Assembly: GCF_000422885.1 (NCBI RefSeq)
Contig: NZ_AUGX01000044.1
Location: forward strand, 1 to 38,027
Source of the DNA: Ottowia thiooxydans DSM 14619
GTDB taxonomy: Bacteria; Pseudomonadota; Gammaproteobacteria; Burkholderiales; Burkholderiaceae_C
Length of the DNA: 38,027 nucleotides
Reading direction: 5' to 3'
A program made the position numbers and the translations under genes. Positions 16,512 to 24,134 of this stretch are shown piece by piece. How positions within the stretch are numbered: the first letter of the stretch is position 1; each line of letters begins with the position of its first letter. The notes under the pieces are model-generated. The model was not told the DNA's origin. It did not search any database and saw only the letters and a program-made list of their open reading frames with translations.

Positions 16512-17407
16512 CCCGAACTGATCAAGCCACCAGCAAACGACCTGCCAAGGCCAAAGGGCGCGCGCGCGCGGTGGCGCCCTCGCCGTTGCCGGAATTGCGA
16601 CCCGGGCAGTCGGTTGAACTGCTGCAAGAGCTGCACATTCTTACCCGGGAAGGCAAACTCAATCAGGATTCGCGCCGCAAGCTGAAGCAGGTTGATCACC
16701 TGTTCCAATTCATAGAGAAATTGCTCGGTGAACTAAAGCCGCATGCTGGCGAGCTCACTCTGGCTGATCATGGCGCGGGCAAGTCCTACTTGGGCTTTAT
16801 CGTCTATGACCTGTACTTCAAGGCCCTTGGAAGCGGTCACATCTACGGCATTGAAACGAGAGCGGAACTGGTGGAGCGTTCGCGCCAGCTTGCAGAGCGT
16901 CTGGGTTTCGAGCGCATGCATTTTCTCGCCATGTCGGCGGCGGCCTCTACCAATGCAACGCAAGTGCCGGCCTCCATTGACGTGGTCACTGCACTGCACG
17001 CCTGTGATACCGCTACTGACGAGGCCATTGCCTTTGGCTTGGCCAAGCAGGCGCAGGCCATGGTGCTGGTGCCTTGCTGCCAAGCCGAGGTGGCCGCGTG
17101 CCTACGGCAATCCAAGGCTTTGCAACTGGCCCGAACGCCTTTGGCAGAACTGTGGCGCCATCCGCTGCATACGCGTGAAATGGGCAGCCAACTCACCAAT
17201 GTGCTGCGCTGCCTGTATCTCGAATCGCAGGGCTATCAGGTGACCGTCACTGAACTGGTGGGCTGGGAACACAGCATGAAAAATGAGCTGATCATTGCCC
17301 GCTGGACAGGCCATAAGAAACGCACTGCAGCGGAGCGCCTGCGTGCTTTGCTCGTTGAATTCGGACTGGAAGAATTGCTGACGACCAGGTTCAGCGCTCA
17401 GTCCTGA
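16508..17407 (+). CDS. Class I SAM-dependent methyltransferase (Methyltransf_32-like)
   Basis: Protein of 299 aa with a basic, lysine/arginine-rich N-terminus (about 1-25) and a Rossmann-type methyltransferase domain. SAM motif I reads TLADHGAGKSYLGF; motif II-like GIETRAELVERS follows; then ALHACDTATDEAI and VPCCQAE, a pairing seen in the family that includes GSTCD and Trm13-like proteins. The basic N-terminus suggests RNA as substrate, but that is inference. The start overlaps the DUF1415 stop by four bases. The stop codon is embedded in a 9 bp inverted repeat (17393-17412). Confidence 0.82.
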   Translation: MTRTDQATSKRPAKAKGRARAVAPSPLPELRPGQSVELLQELHILTREGKLNQDSRRKLKQVDHLFQFIEKLLGELKPHAGELTLADHGAGKSYLGFIVYDLYFKALGSGHIYGIETRAELVERSRQLAERLGFERMHFLAMSAAASTNATQVPASIDVVTALHACDTATDEAIAFGLAKQAQAMVLVPCCQAEVAACLRQSKALQLARTPLAELWRHPLHTREMGSQLTNVLRCLYLESQGYQVTVTELVGWEHSMKNELIIARWTGHKKRTAAERLRALLVEFGLEELLTTRFSAQS

Positions 17408-17412
17408 GCGCT
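17393..17412. repeat. 9 bp inverted repeat spanning the methyltransferase stop codon
   Basis: Arms AGCGCTCAG (17393-17401) and CTGAGCGCT (17404-17412) are perfect with a two-base centre, and the TGA stop at 17405-17407 lies in the right arm. It may serve as an RNA 3' end or stability hairpin; there is no T-run after it. The rest of the 297 bp gap up to 17704 holds the promoter/operator described separately and no supported gene. Confidence 0.4.
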
Positions 17413-17606
17413 CCCCGCGAGTGCCCCCGCGGCGCCCGCAATCCCCTGAGTTTGGCCGCGCAGCGCACGCCAGCCACGCTGCGGCCCATTTGCCGCCGGC
17501 GATTTTCAAGTGTGACAGCCTTGCTATCGCACTCTGAAAAGCCGTTGGCCGGCGCACTGTCGATCTCGACCTCCCTCATCACGATCAGATGTGACTGCAA
17601 GACCGC

Positions 17607-17636
17607 TTGCATGTATCTGGAGAAGAGTTGTAAAAT
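17607..17636 (+). promoter_or_regulatory. Putative sigma-70 promoter of the gentisate cluster
   Basis: TTGCAT (17607-17612), an 18 bp spacer and TAAAAT (17631-17636, five of six matches to the -10 consensus) precede the dioxygenase gene. Predicted initiation near 17643 would fall within the palindrome at 17636-17653, the geometry expected for repression. The ribosome-binding site AGGAGG lies at 17693-17698. Confidence 0.4.
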
Positions 17637-17653
17637 AATAAGTGTACTTATTA
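17636..17653. promoter_or_regulatory. Palindromic operator candidate (MarR-like) upstream of gentisate dioxygenase
   Basis: TAATAAGT, GT, ACTTATTA: two perfect 8 bp arms with a 2 bp centre, AT-rich in an otherwise GC-rich region, 51 bp before the start codon and overlapping the putative promoter. MarR-family regulators of aromatic degradation bind palindromes of this kind. No regulator gene is visible in the window, so the partner would be encoded elsewhere. The symmetry is seen directly; the regulator class is inferred. Confidence 0.55.
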
Positions 17654-17704
17654 ATTGGCTGAGTCCTCGCTAGTTGCTGATGGCTCGGCCCCAGGAGGCC
17701 AATC

Positions 17705-18778
17705 ATGGACCCGCTCGATCTTGTCAGTTCGCTCGGCCACGCTGAATCGCTGGGGCGGCTGGAAGACCTGCCGCCGGAATACCTCAAGGCTATTAATGAT
17801 TTGTCTGTGGCACCGCTGTGGCCCCAGTTGCGCGGCCTGCTACCACGCCATAAGCCCGCGCGAAACACTCAGCCCTTCATGTGGCGCTACGCTGAGGTAC
17901 GGCCTCACCTGTTGCGCGCGGGCGAGCTGACACCCATAGAGAAAGCCGAACGGCGGGTACTCGTGCTGTGCAATCCAGGCCATGGCCTGGAGAGGCTGGT
18001 CGCCACGCCGACGATCTATGTGGGCCTGCAGCTCATCTTGCCGGGGGAGTTGGCACCCACCCACCGGCATACCCCCACGGCGGTGCGATTCGTCATCGAA
18101 GGCAGTGGCGCCTACACCACTGTGAATGGCGAGAAGTGCCCCATGGAAAAGGGTGACCTGATCCTCACGCCCGCTCTCAACTGGCACGAGCATGGTCACG
18201 AAGGGAGCGGTCCGGTGGTGTGGATGGACGCACTTGACCTGCCTATGGTCTACGCCATGGAGGCCTCCTACGCGATTGAAGGGCCTTCACAAAGAAGCCG
18301 GCCTGACTTGGACGCTTCGCAAAACAAGTACCGGCGGGCGGGGCTTTTACCCTATGCATCGCTGGGGCAAGTGCAGCGGCCGCAATACCCTCAAATCCGT
18401 TTTCCGTGGACCGATGTGCGTGAGGCACTTGGCTTGCTGGCGAGCGTAACTCCTGCAGACGAAGCCGTACAGCTGGCTTACGTGAATCCGGAGACAGGGC
18501 AGCCTTGCTTGCCCACGCTAGGATTTTCCGCTCAGCTATTGCGTGCCGGGCAAGACTTTCGGCCGCGCAAACGCTCGGCCAGCAGCGTGATTCACGTGAT
18601 AGAAGGCCGGGGGGAGTCCGTGATCGACGGCACCCTGCTGCAGTGGGGTGAGGGCGACACCCTTGCGCTTCCTACGCACGCTGAAGTGATCCACCGTGCC
18701 ACTGGCGAGCATGCCTATCTGTTCCATGTGGACGATGCTCCCATGCAGCGTGCACTGGGCTTCTACGAGGACTTTTGA
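17705..18778 (+). CDS. Gentisate 1,2-dioxygenase
   Basis: Bicupin Fe(II) ring-cleavage enzyme of 357 aa that converts gentisate and O2 to maleylpyruvate in the cytosol. Iron ligands H120 and H122 lie in [12 protein letters not shown] and H161 in NWHEHGHE; the 41-residue spacing H120-H161 equals that of characterised enzymes. The N-terminal cupin (about 100-175) is catalytic and a second cupin (about 270-345) follows, as usual. [10 protein letters not shown] after H161 is also typical. The ATG at 17705 follows AGGAGG. It opens a three-gene cluster with a hydrolase and a hydroxylase of the gentisate pathway, which supports gentisate rather than 1-hydroxy-2-naphthoate or salicylate as substrate. 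Confidence 0.92.
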   Translation: MDPLDLVSSLGHAESLGRLEDLPPEYLKAINDLSVAPLWPQLRGLLPRHKPARNTQPFMWRYAEVRPHLLRAGELTPIEKAERRVLVLCNPGHGLERLVATPTIYVGLQLILPGELAPTHRHTPTAVRFVIEGSGAYTTVNGEKCPMEKGDLILTPALNWHEHGHEGSGPVVWMDALDLPMVYAMEASYAIEGPSQRSRPDLDASQNKYRRAGLLPYASLGQVQRPQYPQIRFPWTDVREALGLLASVTPADEAVQLAYVNPETGQPCLPTLGFSAQLLRAGQDFRPRKRSASSVIHVIEGRGESVIDGTLLQWGEGDTLALPTHAEVIHRATGEHAYLFHVDDAPMQRALGFYEDF

Positions 18779-18914
18779 GCCTTCGCATCCGATTGTTAAG
18801 CACCTGTTGCTGCACCAATCGCTCCTTCGCTTAAGAGTAGAGGCCATGACCTCGCCCTTTGGCAGAGGGGCGATGTGGGGAGCAAGCCGATCTGATCCAA
18901 CAAAGGAAACCAAC

Positions 18915-19613
18915 ATGATCAACTACGTTTTCACCCCATCCCCTCAAGCCGCTGTTCCCGTGCGCGGCACAAGCCAGCAATACGCCGTCAGCCGCATCTT
19001 CTGCGTTGGCCGCAATTACGGTGCGCATGCACGTGAAATGGGTTTTGATCCCGATCGCGAGCCGCCTTTCTACTTCAACAAGACGCCAATCGATCTGGTG
19101 CTGACCGGCAGCACGATCCCTTATCCACTGGGCACCCAGAACTACCACTATGAAATGGAGATGGTTATTGCCATTGGCAAGCCAGCGTTTCGCGTGAAGC
19201 CAGAGGAGGCGCAGGATTGCGTGTGGGGTTACGCGTGCGGGTTGGACATGACGCGCCGCGATCTTCAAATCAAATCGCGCGAAATGGGGCGCCCTTGGGA
19301 TTTCGGCAAGGATTTTGAGAACGCTGCCGTGATGAGCCCTCTGGTGCCTGCCAGCGAAATCGGCCACTTGGTGAGCGGCAACATCCAGCTTTCAGTGAAC
19401 GGCGTGCTCAAGCAGAACGCTGATCTGAAAGACCTGATCTGGAGTGTGCCGGAAGTGATCGCCAATCTCTCCGAGTACTACCACCTGCAGCCGGGTGATC
19501 TCATCTACACCGGCACGCCCGAAGGTGTGGGCGCCGTGCAACCCGGTGACCGGATCACCGGAAAGATCGATGGACTGGGCGAAATTGCCTTGACCATCGG
19601 CCAGCCTGAGTAA
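18915..19613 (+). CDS. FAH-family hydrolase, probable fumarylpyruvate (or maleylpyruvate) hydrolase
   Basis: Fumarylacetoacetate-hydrolase fold enzyme of 232 aa. It contains FCVGRNYGAHAREMG (residues 29-43), the metal ligands E80 and E82 (HYEMEMVIAIG) and D111 (GLDMTRRDLQ), and the closing TGTPEGVGAV motif (199-208). In gentisate pathways this family splits fumarylpyruvate into fumarate and pyruvate. A maleylpyruvate isomerase gene is not seen here, so direct maleylpyruvate hydrolysis is an alternative. The ATG at 18915 follows AAAGGA; an upstream in-frame start would overlap the dioxygenase and lacks family sequence. The 136 bp gap before it holds no gene. Confidence 0.88.
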   Translation: MINYVFTPSPQAAVPVRGTSQQYAVSRIFCVGRNYGAHAREMGFDPDREPPFYFNKTPIDLVLTGSTIPYPLGTQNYHYEMEMVIAIGKPAFRVKPEEAQDCVWGYACGLDMTRRDLQIKSREMGRPWDFGKDFENAAVMSPLVPASEIGHLVSGNIQLSVNGVLKQNADLKDLIWSVPEVIANLSEYYHLQPGDLIYTGTPEGVGAVQPGDRITGKIDGLGEIALTIGQPE

Positions 19614-19678
19614 GGCAGGTTTAAGCGGACCAACTCCACTTTGAATAGTCCTAAACCCTTGAGAAGCAGAGTCGCACT

Positions 19679-20869
19679 ATGCACATGATCGTGGTCGGTG
19701 GAGGTATTGGGGGCATGGCGGCGGCGTTGGCGCTGTCCAAGCTGGGTGTGCGGATCACCATGCTGGAGCAGGCGGGGCAGATTGGCGAGATCGGGGCGGG
19801 TATCCAGCTGGGGCCAAATGCCTTCGCCGCCCTGGACGCGCTGGGCGTGGGAGAAAACGCGCGCCGCCGGGCGGTGTTCACCGATGACCTGACCATGATG
19901 GATGCCATGGATGCCAGCGTGGTCGCCAGCTTCCCCGTGGGGCCGGAGTTTCGCGAACGCTTTGGCAATCCTTATGCCGTCATCCACCGCGCCGACATCC
20001 ACACTTCCATTCTCGAAGGTGTGCAGCAATCCAATCTCATCGATTTTCACACTTCCACCCGGGTCGAGAAGATCGAGCAGAGTGAAGGTTCCGTCACCTG
20101 CGCGGATCAGCATGGAAACCTGTTCCAGGCGGAGGCTCTGATCGCTGCCGATGGCGTTCGCTCGGTGGCGCGTCAGACATTCTTTGGCGATTCACCGCGT
20201 GTCTCGGGCCATGTGGTTTATCGCGCCGTGGTGCCGGCCGCTGAGATGCCGGAGGATCTTCGGATCAATGCGCCGGTGGTGTGGGCGGGGCCAAACTGCC
20301 ACCTGGTGCACTACCCGCTGCGCGGTGGCACGGAATACAACCTGGTCGTTACCTTCCATAGCCGCTATGAGGAAGAATGGAGCGTGACCGAAGGCAGCAA
20401 GGAGGAAGTGCTGTCTTACTTCCAAGGCATTCATGCGCGCCCGCGTCAATTGCTTCACTTGCCAAAAAGCTGGCGCCGCTGGGCCACAGCAGACCGCAAT
20501 CCCATTGCCAACTGGACCGTGGGCCGTGTGACCCTGCTGGGAGATTCAGCGCACGGCATGCTTCAGTACCTGGCACAAGGCGCGTGCATGGCCATTGAGG
20601 ACGCGGTCACGCTGGGGGAGGCGATGAAGGCGTGTGACATGGATGTCCTGCGTGCTTTCCGGCTCTATGAGGAAAGCCGCATTCCACGTACCGCACGCGT
20701 GGTGCTCTCCGCGCGTGAAATGGGGCGGCTCTACCATGCGCATGGCGTTGAGCGCCTGGTGCGCAACTCGCTGTGGGCGGGGCGAACGCCTGAACGTTAC
20801 TACGATGCATTGGAGTGGTTGTACGGCTGGAAGGCTGAGCATTGTCTTGCTGGCTCCCGGGTGGGGTAG
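19679..20869 (+). CDS. 3-hydroxybenzoate 6-hydroxylase (FAD monooxygenase)
   Basis: Class A flavoprotein hydroxylase of 396 aa that would convert 3-hydroxybenzoate to gentisate with NADH and O2. The FAD-binding GGGIGG motif is at 7-12, the DG motif at D158-G159 (LIAADGVRS), and the second FAD motif GDSAHGMLQYLAQG at 288-301. H211 and Q300 lie close to positions reported as catalytic in the Rhodococcus enzyme (His213, Gln301); this is from memory. Salicylate 1-hydroxylase is the main alternative by family, but the gentisate dioxygenase and hydrolase upstream favour the 6-hydroxylase. A second ATG six bases downstream is equally plausible as start. Confidence 0.85.
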   Translation: MHMIVVGGGIGGMAAALALSKLGVRITMLEQAGQIGEIGAGIQLGPNAFAALDALGVGENARRRAVFTDDLTMMDAMDASVVASFPVGPEFRERFGNPYAVIHRADIHTSILEGVQQSNLIDFHTSTRVEKIEQSEGSVTCADQHGNLFQAEALIAADGVRSVARQTFFGDSPRVSGHVVYRAVVPAAEMPEDLRINAPVVWAGPNCHLVHYPLRGGTEYNLVVTFHSRYEEEWSVTEGSKEEVLSYFQGIHARPRQLLHLPKSWRRWATADRNPIANWTVGRVTLLGDSAHGMLQYLAQGACMAIEDAVTLGEAMKACDMDVLRAFRLYEESRIPRTARVVLSAREMGRLYHAHGVERLVRNSLWAGRTPERYYDALEWLYGWKAEHCLAGSRVG

Positions 20870-20952
20870 AGGGGGGCTTTCAACCTATCCGAGACAATGG
20901 CGACCGGATTTGACATGAGTGCTCAGTGCGGGCGTGGGTATCGTTGGGCTTT

Positions 20953-21039
20953 ATGGGTGATACGTATTACATTGGGGAAAAGCTGGTCGATGACGCACTG
21001 TCGGCCCTTTTCAATTCGTCGGTGACGCGCCGTATGTAG
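20953..21039 (+). CDS. Possible 28-residue peptide or gene remnant
   Basis: An ATG-initiated reading of 28 residues (beginning MGDTYYIGEKLVDD and ending SSVTRRM) lies in the gap between the hydroxylase and the serine hydrolase. It has protein-like composition and no clear ribosome-binding site. It could be the leftover of a decayed gene or chance. I do not recognise it. Confidence 0.15.
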   Translation: MGDTYYIGEKLVDDALSALFNSSVTRRM

Positions 21040-21098
21040 CGGCTGCAGCGCACCGTCCGGTGCACAGCGCACTTCAGTTCTCCGAGAAACCCATCTCT

Positions 21099-22976
21099 AT
21101 GCCTTCTGCACGCCAACCGGCCGAGTCCTTCGCATCGCCGCGCCTTCTTTTATCGCGGCGCCATTGTCTGAGTTGGGCCACGGCGGGGTTGGCCGCGCCG
21201 CTGCTTCAGGCCTGTGATGGAGGCGCAGGGGCTCCTCCGATCACGCCCAATTCCGAGTCGGTGCGCTGGTGCCGCGAGGCCATCCACGCCGTGCTAGGCC
21301 AAAACGGCAGCCCTGTGACGGCCATCTCCGTCGCTCTGATGGCTGACGACCGTGTGGTCTGGCACGAAGCCTTTGGCTTGGCCGATCACGCGTGCGGATT
21401 GCTGGCCACACTAGACACCCGCTTTAACGTCGGCTCGATTTCCAAGGTTGTGACGGCGCTGGCTGTCATGATCCTGCGTGACCGGGGGCAGTTGGCGCTA
21501 GATCAGCCCTTGGTGGAACTGCTTCCGAGCTTTCGCATGCGTTCACCGGCGTACACCCAGATCACAGTGCGTCATCTGATCAGCCATGCGTCTGGCGTAC
21601 CGGGCTCCAATTACCGCAACATGTTCAACTATGCTCCTTACTCGAGCTATGTGCAGGAGACCCTGGAGACATTGGCCCAGTCGCACTTGAAGCACGAGCC
21701 GGGCGAGATGGAGGTTTACTGCAACGACGGTTTCACGCTGGTAGACCCTCTGGTACGCGCGCTTACGGGCGTATCTTTTGAAGACTTTGTTCATCGCGAA
21801 ATCTTCCAACCCTTGGGCATGGGCCACTCCGGTTATTCGCGCGCACCTGCTGCCGAAGGCAGCTTTGTTCACCCTTTCTACGAGGGCCGGCAACTGCCGC
21901 AGGAATTGTCTGCCGCCTCCGCGGTTGGGGGGATGCTCACCACGCCGACCGACCTGATGAAGCTGGCACGCCTGTTTCTGGATGAAGGCGTGTACGAGGG
22001 CAGGCGCATCGTTTCGGCTGACGCGGTGCGACAGATGGGGACGAATCAAAACCCCCGGATGCTCCTGAACCCGACCGCGTCTTCATGGTTCCGAGGCCTT
22101 GGCTGGGACACCGTGCAGGAGCTTGGTTTGGCGAGCGCAGGTCTGCTCGCTTGGGAAAAGCCTGGCGGAACGCCTGGTTTCAACGCTGATTTTTTTGTAC
22201 TGCCCGAAGAGCGCTTAGCGATGATGATTGTGGGGAACGGCACCGCTGACTGGCTTTCTATGTCGCAAGGACTTCTGCTGCGCGTCGCCAAGGACCGCGG
22301 TGCGATCCATGCGTTACCGTCCGGCAAGGTATCGCCGGTGCCACCGCCGGTGTCGCCCGCGCCGGACACGGCCGAACTCCCGGGGGTCTACGCCTCGGAA
22401 CAGGCTCCCATGCAGGTGGTGGCAGCCAGTGACGGCTCGCTCGCGCTGAATCTGTGGTCTGCGGGCAAGGGCTGGCAGCCGTACCGGGAGAAGCTGCGCG
22501 CCAGAAGCGATGGCTACTGGCGCGATGACGACCCCACTCACCACTGCTTTCGCTTTCAAACAGACCATGGGCACCGCTATCTGATCGCGCGCTATCTTTC
22601 GCCTAACCAGCTTTTCTGGCGTGAAATGGTCCTGGGGGAATGGCTGCCGCCCCTGGAGACACCGCTCCCCGCCGCGTGGCGCAAACGTCTGGGCAGCACC
22701 TGGGAGTGCACCAACGAATCCTCCGAATCATTCGCCAGCGTGACGGGACCCACTCTCGGACAGCTCAATGAGATCAAGGAACTGCCCGGCTACCTTCTTT
22801 GGAGCGATCAACAACTGCTGCGCGTGACGAACGACTACGAGGCCGGCATGACAGTCAAGGTCCCAGGCGAGAGAGGTCGCGATCTGGTGGAACTGCGCGT
22901 TGAGACCGCGGCCGGCCAGGATCAGCTTTACGCGGGAAGCCTGGCGTTCAAAATGGTGTCGATCAGTCCGGGCTAA
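21099..22976 (+). CDS. Exported serine hydrolase, beta-lactamase/PBP-fold (class C-like) with C-terminal extension
   Basis: Protein of 625 aa from the ATG at 21099. A twin-arginine-like leader (SRRHCLSW, residues 19-26) leads to a lipobox LLQAC (C39), so it may be a Tat-exported lipoprotein. The beta-lactamase-family domain (about 55-400) has S113-I-S-K116 and Y207-C-N209 plus a KPGGTPG stretch where an HTG/KTG-like third motif is expected. About 200 further residues after a proline-rich linker (PPPVSPAPD) resemble the C-terminal beta domains seen in esterase/DD-peptidase relatives. Substrate may be an ester, peptide or peptidoglycan stem; resistance is not implied. An in-frame GTG at 21060 adds 13 residues. 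No operon partner is evident. Confidence 0.82.
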   Translation: MPSARQPAESFASPRLLLSRRHCLSWATAGLAAPLLQACDGGAGAPPITPNSESVRWCREAIHAVLGQNGSPVTAISVALMADDRVVWHEAFGLADHACGLLATLDTRFNVGSISKVVTALAVMILRDRGQLALDQPLVELLPSFRMRSPAYTQITVRHLISHASGVPGSNYRNMFNYAPYSSYVQETLETLAQSHLKHEPGEMEVYCNDGFTLVDPLVRALTGVSFEDFVHREIFQPLGMGHSGYSRAPAAEGSFVHPFYEGRQLPQELSAASAVGGMLTTPTDLMKLARLFLDEGVYEGRRIVSADAVRQMGTNQNPRMLLNPTASSWFRGLGWDTVQELGLASAGLLAWEKPGGTPGFNADFFVLPEERLAMMIVGNGTADWLSMSQGLLLRVAKDRGAIHALPSGKVSPVPPPVSPAPDTAELPGVYASEQAPMQVVAASDGSLALNLWSAGKGWQPYREKLRARSDGYWRDDDPTHHCFRFQTDHGHRYLIARYLSPNQLFWREMVLGEWLPPLETPLPAAWRKRLGSTWECTNESSESFASVTGPTLGQLNEIKELPGYLLWSDQQLLRVTNDYEAGMTVKVPGERGRDLVELRVETAAGQDQLYAGSLAFKMVSISPG

Positions 22977-23019
22977 GAGCAACGCTGCGCGCGTGGGGGG
23001 TGAAGTTCATGGCGCACCC

Positions 23020-23025
23020 TAAAAT
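23020..23025 (+). promoter_or_regulatory. Putative -10 element for psd
   Basis: TAAAAT within CCCTAAAATAGCGC resembles a strong -10 hexamer; no good -35 is visible 16-18 bp upstream. If real, the transcript would begin near 23031 and translation would have to begin downstream, supporting the GTG at 23066 as the psd start over ATG 23009. Confidence 0.3.
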
Positions 23026-23065
23026 AGCGCGCCTCTTTGCTCTTTCGCCGTTCGCGGCCCATTCC

Positions 23066-23926
23066 GTGCCAAACGATTCGTCCAGCCGCCGCGCAGTTCT
23101 GCCCCAGTACTTGATGCCCAAGCGTTTAATGACGCAATTCGCGGGCTTGGTTGCCGGTACGCGCATGGGTGGCATCAGCCATGAAATCATCCGCCGCTTC
23201 ATTGCGCGCTATGACGTGAATATGGGCGAGGCGCTCGACTCCCGGATTGAAAGCTACGCCAGCTTCAATGAGTTTTTCACTCGCGCGTTGCGCCCAGGGG
23301 TGAGGCCTCTGGCAGAGGCAGATTTTGTCTGTCCGGTGGATGGCGCCATCAGCCAGTTCGGTGCCATGGACAAAGGCCAGATATTCCAGGCCAAGGGCCA
23401 CCACTACAGCGCAACCGCCTTGCTGGGGGGTGACGCCGCACTGGCGGCCGAGTTTGACAACGGCCAATTCGCCACCATCTACCTTAGCCCGCGTGACTAT
23501 CACCGCATCCATATGCCGTGTGCGGGCACGTTGAAATCCATGGTGTATGTACCGGGAGAGTTTTTTTCGGTGAACCCCACCACGGCGAGGGGTGTGCCTG
23601 GGCTTTTTGCGCGCAACGAGCGGGTGGTGTGTCTGTTCGACACGGCGCGGGGCCCGTTTGTGCTGGTGTTGGTGGGCGCGACGATCGTGGGAAGCATGGC
23701 GACGGTCTGGCACGGAGTGGTTAATCCGCCTCGCTCGAGCGACATCCGGCGCTGGGATTATTCTGGGCAAGATGTGGTGCTTCAGCAGGGCGCGGAGATG
23801 GGGCGCTTTCTGCTCGGCTCCACGGTGGTCATGCTGTGGCCGCATGGCACGATGAAATTCAATCCCGAATGGTTGGCAGAACGACCCGTTCGCATGGGTG
23901 AGGCAATGGGAAACGCTCTGGGCTGA
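23066..23926 (+). CDS. psd: Phosphatidylserine decarboxylase proenzyme
   Basis: Membrane-associated pyruvoyl enzyme that makes phosphatidylethanolamine from phosphatidylserine. From the GTG at 23066 it is 286 aa, the usual proteobacterial size. The self-cleavage motif LGST is at 250-253, with S252 becoming the pyruvoyl group, and D92 (PVDG) and H149 (DYHRIHMP) match the autoproteolysis triad by position and spacing. The AVLPQYLMPKRLMTQFAG start of the conserved region lies ten residues in. In-frame alternatives at 23009 (ATG) and 23000 (GTG) would add about 20 residues without family similarity, and a probable -10 box lies inside them. The gene is monocistronic and ends in front of a large palindrome. 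Confidence 0.92.
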   Translation: MPNDSSSRRAVLPQYLMPKRLMTQFAGLVAGTRMGGISHEIIRRFIARYDVNMGEALDSRIESYASFNEFFTRALRPGVRPLAEADFVCPVDGAISQFGAMDKGQIFQAKGHHYSATALLGGDAALAAEFDNGQFATIYLSPRDYHRIHMPCAGTLKSMVYVPGEFFSVNPTTARGVPGLFARNERVVCLFDTARGPFVLVLVGATIVGSMATVWHGVVNPPRSSDIRRWDYSGQDVVLQQGAEMGRFLLGSTVVMLWPHGTMKFNPEWLAERPVRMGEAMGNALG

Positions 23927-24012
23927 ACTGCGACTTTCGGATAAGGTAGCAGACCAAGTGGTTGAAAGTTGGCAACTTCTTTTGTTCAGTAAGTTTGCGA
24001 ACCTCAAAAAAG

Positions 24013-24072
24013 CCGTTCGCGCTGAGCTTGTCGAAGCGTTGCGCAAGGCTTCGACAAGCTCAGCTCGAACGG
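24013..24072. repeat. Long palindromic repeat (REP-like) after psd
   Basis: Two 25 bp arms (24013-24037 and 24048-24072) match in 24 of 25 positions as inverted copies around a 10-base loop. The core GCTTCGACAAGCTCAGC and the outer CGAACGG are familiar from dispersed intergenic palindromes in several proteobacterial genomes. It may end the psd transcript or stabilise its 3' end. Only one copy is in this window. Confidence 0.75.
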
Positions 24073-24134
24073 TGTTTATCGACTAAACGAAATTCGAACT
24101 CAGATTCGAGACCAAAAATCCAAGGAGACGCCGT

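Noticed and set aside
21099-22976. Antibiotic-resistance beta-lactamase
   Set aside because: The leader, the extra 200-residue domain and the altered third motif fit the broad serine hydrolase family better than true class C enzymes.
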